Assembly (NCBI GenBank): GCA_900542615.1
Contig: UQOG01000039.1
Coordinates: forward strand, 1 to 14,822
Origin: an uncultured Eubacteriales bacterium
GTDB lineage: Bacteria > Bacillota > Clostridia > Christensenellales > CAG-138
DNA length: 14,822 nt
Direction: 5' to 3'
In this document: piece by piece, positions 12,463-14,822 of the stretch
Numbering within the stretch: position 1 is the stretch's first letter
Layout of the letters: every line of letters starts with the position of its first letter
The notes under the pieces: generated by a model
What the model was told of the DNA's origin: nothing
Database searches by the model: none
Seen by the model: the letters and a program-made list of their open reading frames with translations, nothing else
Made by a program: the position numbers and the translations under genes

Positions 12463-14657
12463 GCGACGCGGCCTTTATCACCCTGCTGAATATGTCCCTG
12501 ACCGCCGGGTATGTGATCCTGGCCTTGCTATGCCTGCGGCTGCTCCTGCCCCGGGCGCCAAAGTGGCTGCTATACAGCCTTTGGGCATTGCCCTTATTCC
12601 GGCTTATCTGCCCGTTTAGCGTAGAAAGTATGCTGAGCCTCCTGCCCAGCGCCCAGCCCATTCCCACGGACATCACCCTGCAGGCCCTGCCCCAGATCCA
12701 CAGCGGCATTCCGGCCCTCAATTCCGTGGTCAATCCGGCGTTGGCCCAGTCCGCCCCTGCGGCGGCGGCCAGCGTAAATCCCTTGCAGATCTGGTGCTTT
12801 GCCGGCAAGGCCCTGTGGCTGGTGGGCATGACCGCCCTATTGGGGTACGGAATCCTCAGCTATGTGCGCCTGCAAAGCCGGCTGCGCTTCGCCGTATGCG
12901 AAGGCGGCGTATACCGGGGCGACATGGTGCCGGAGCCTATGGTGTTGGGCTTTTTCCGGCCCCGGATCTACCTGCCCGGCCATGTATCCGGGACGGAATA
13001 CATCCTGGCCCACGAGCGGGCCCACATCGCCCGCAAGGACCATTTGGTCAAGCCCCTGGCCTATGTTGTGTTGTGCGTCCATTGGTTCAATCCATTGGCA
13101 TGGCTGGCCTTTCATTATATGGTGAAGGACATGGAAGGGGCTTGCGACGAGCAGGTGCTCCGAAACCAGGGCCCAGCCCAGCGGCAGGCCTATGCCAATT
13201 GCCTGCTGGAGATGGGCCTCAAGCGCAGCGGCTTGGCCGTGCCCTTGGCCTTTGGGGAAAGCGATGTGGCAGGCCGGATCAAACGGATCCTCCACTATAA
13301 AAAGCCGGCCTTCTGGCTGATCGCCCTGCTGCTGTTGGTGGCGGTGCTCCTGTGCGCCACCCTGTTGACCAACCCGAAAAGCGCCGCGGACAACACCGTG
13401 GGCATCATCGGCGGCGCAGACGGACCCACCAGCATCTGGATTTCCGATGGGGAAGGGGAGAACGCTCAGGCATATGGCTTGGTGCTCCAGCCCGAAGGGG
13501 GCGTGGTGGGGGTAAACCTACCTAACTTTGCCAGCCACCCTGTCACCCAGGCGGAGCCCGCCTTTTCCCATGGCCTGTCACTAGAGGAGCTTGCCGACAT
13601 TACGCCCATCCCCCTGGTATTCGGCAACGAGGGGACCACCCCGCCGACCATCTCCATCCTGGTACACGATGGGGTGGAGGCGGAGGGCCTGACGCTACAG
13701 GAAACCCTCCTGGGGGAGGACGGCAGCATCTTGTATCGGGATGGAGCTGGAAACCCCTTGCTCCAGGAAGACCCCTTGACCTCGATGGAGGTCAAAGGCG
13801 GTCGGCAATATACCTACACCCTGGAACCTAGTCAATGGGACCTGCTGCGCTCCAGCCTTGGTCCCTACGATACCTTTCGGTGCTTCAGCCTTCAATATAC
13901 CCAGAAGGGGACCCTGTATGAATGCTGCTTTGTATTGCGTACCCAGGAGGGTTTTGCGGTAAGCGGCGGCGATATGCCGGCCCAGACGGAGGATGCCGGT
14001 CCGGCGATCTACATCCATGCAGACGGCAGCGTAACGGGGATGGGCGTAGGCCTGGTGGAGTTTGGCCTGGAACAGGACGATACCCCGAACTATACCCTTA
14101 CCAATCCGGAAGCCTGGGAGGACGCGCCCTTGGTCTACGCAGGCGGCGGGCTGGAGGTCTACGGGGAGGAGCCGGAGGCCATACAAAACCCCAGCGTCAG
14201 CTATGTGGCCATGGGGGAGGACGGCTCCATCCTATCTGCGGTTAGCCAGCCTGTGGAGGCCCGGTTGGAAGGAGATCATGCCACGCTGTTCTTGGACGCC
14301 GGCGACTACGCCAAGGAACATCCGGAGGCGCTGGAAGGCCGGGGATTGCGCTGCTACTGCTTCTCCTGGCAGGACGGGGAAGGGAACTGGCGTTCCGTCC
14401 GGTTTGCCCTGCGGGTGGCGGAGGCGGAAACGGTTGAAGCATCCCTGGAGGCGGTACAGCAACGCCTGGCAGAGCTTGGCTACCTTGCTAAGGATAGGCT
14501 GACCGGCCAATATGACCAGGCCACAAAGGCGGCCGTGCTGGGATTCCAGCAGCAGATAAACGCCGCAGGGCTGGCGAACCCTCCCTTGGAGGAGGACGGG
14601 ATCCTGGGGGCGGAGACCAGCCGGCTGCTGTTTAGCCAGCTGGCGCCGCCAGCCTAG
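12459..14657 (+). CDS. M56-family (BlaR1-like) membrane metallopeptidase with a GADGPT segment and C-terminal peptidoglycan-binding domain
   Basis: The 732-residue protein has membrane helices at about 10-30, 36-55, 108-132 and 285-304. Between the third and fourth lie the cytoplasmic zinc protease motif HERAH (185-189) and DMEGACDEQVL (224-234), as in BlaR1/MecR1; a re-entrant hydrophobic segment (200-222) contains WFNPLAWL. After helix four comes an outer segment with GIIGGADGPTSIWI (315-328). About 300 residues of unrecognised, probably beta-rich sequence follow, then a peptidoglycan-binding domain (about 660-729, VQQRLAELGYL ... DGILGAETSRLLF). No SxxK/KTG penicillin-binding motifs are seen, unlike real BlaR1, so a wall state or wall fragment is the more likely cue. 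Start ATG overlaps the repressor stop. The predicted substrate is the BlaI-type repressor, directly or indirectly. Confidence 0.9.
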   Translation: MSDAAFITLLNMSLTAGYVILALLCLRLLLPRAPKWLLYSLWALPLFRLICPFSVESMLSLLPSAQPIPTDITLQALPQIHSGIPALNSVVNPALAQSAPAAAASVNPLQIWCFAGKALWLVGMTALLGYGILSYVRLQSRLRFAVCEGGVYRGDMVPEPMVLGFFRPRIYLPGHVSGTEYILAHERAHIARKDHLVKPLAYVVLCVHWFNPLAWLAFHYMVKDMEGACDEQVLRNQGPAQRQAYANCLLEMGLKRSGLAVPLAFGESDVAGRIKRILHYKKPAFWLIALLLLVAVLLCATLLTNPKSAADNTVGIIGGADGPTSIWISDGEGENAQAYGLVLQPEGGVVGVNLPNFASHPVTQAEPAFSHGLSLEELADITPIPLVFGNEGTTPPTISILVHDGVEAEGLTLQETLLGEDGSILYRDGAGNPLLQEDPLTSMEVKGGRQYTYTLEPSQWDLLRSSLGPYDTFRCFSLQYTQKGTLYECCFVLRTQEGFAVSGGDMPAQTEDAGPAIYIHADGSVTGMGVGLVEFGLEQDDTPNYTLTNPEAWEDAPLVYAGGGLEVYGEEPEAIQNPSVSYVAMGEDGSILSAVSQPVEARLEGDHATLFLDAGDYAKEHPEALEGRGLRCYCFSWQDGEGNWRSVRFALRVAEAETVEASLEAVQQRLAELGYLAKDRLTGQYDQATKAAVLGFQQQINAAGLANPPLEEDGILGAETSRLLFSQLAPPA

Positions 14658-14691
14658 AGAAAAGCGCCGGGGCCTCCGGGGGGGGCGGCGG

Positions 14692-14709
14692 GCGCGCACA
14701 GCGCGCACA
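14692..14709. repeat. Tandem 9-base repeat after the M56 gene
   Basis: Two exact copies of GCGCGCACA lie back to back 34 bases after the stop codon. Function unknown; possibly part of the 3' region before the hairpin at 14710. Confidence 0.5.
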
Positions 14710-14734
14710 AAGCAGGGGCCTTCGGCCCCCGCTT
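14710..14734 (+). terminator. Probable terminator hairpin after the M56 gene
   Basis: AAGCAGGGGCC pairs with GGCCCCCGCTT across a TTC loop, 10 pairs with one A-C mismatch. It lies 50 bases after the stop codon. No T-run follows, so termination may be Rho-assisted or due to the following palindrome AACCCCCGGGGGTT at 14748-14761. Confidence 0.55.
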
Positions 14735-14822
14735 CAGCCTGTTGAAAAACCCCCGGGGGTTCGGGGACGCAATGCAGTTCGCAAAGGTCGCGCTGCGTCG
14801 GCCCGTGGGGCCTTCCTGGCGC

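Noticed and set aside
12170..12829. Minus-strand frame opposite blaI and the M56 gene
   Set aside because: Pro/Ser/Arg-rich shadow with no signals; the plus strand carries two well-recognised genes.
12459..14657. True BlaR1 beta-lactam sensor
   Set aside because: The outer domain has no SxxK, SxN or KTG series; only the protease half resembles BlaR1.

Overview
The window is high-GC DNA with strong AGGAGG-type ribosome binding sites, a BlaI/M56 sensor pair and a sodium-pump decarboxylase subunit. This mix suggests a gut-type anaerobic clostridium, most plausibly Oscillospirales; that placement is inference from gene content, not a database match.

Left part (about 85-9330, all on the minus strand): a prophage late-gene block read right to left as one operon. 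The order is scaffold-like protein, N4-gp56-type major capsid protein, a small head protein, a P22 gp4-like adaptor, a P22 gp10-like tail hub protein, a 59-residue coiled-coil protein, a virion protein with a peptidoglycan-binding domain, a BppU-type baseplate protein, three or four small tail/appendage proteins (one with collagen-like repeats), an endolysin-like protein, a holin and an intrinsic terminator. Gene order and the lack of a tape measure or tail tube point to a short-tailed phage. Portal, terminase, integrase and replication genes are absent on the right side, where the block stops about 200 bases from a host promoter, so it looks like a truncated or reduced prophage. All its reading frames are open, but the endolysin has lost its catalytic cysteine.

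Middle part (9524-11074, plus strand): a near-consensus promoter, a roughly 200-base structured leader that begins with a terminator-like hairpin, an OadB/GcdB-type sodium-translocating decarboxylase beta subunit with a TTG start, a 49-residue OadG-like single-helix subunit, and a bidirectional terminator. The carboxyltransferase and biotin-carrier subunits are not in the window.

Right part: 11075-11334 is a hairpin-rich convergent intergenic region. Then comes a minus-strand membrane-anchored protein of unknown function in visibly lower-GC DNA, a divergent intergenic region, and a BlaI-type repressor translationally coupled to a large M56 (BlaR1-like) membrane metallopeptidase. Its outer part has no penicillin-binding domain. 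It starts with a GADGPT motif resembling the sodium-site motif of the nearby OadB and ends in a peptidoglycan-binding domain. The pair has a TTGACA-17-TAAACT promoter with an inverted repeat on the -10 box, suggesting autoregulation.

No tRNA, rRNA, CRISPR array or insertion sequence was seen.
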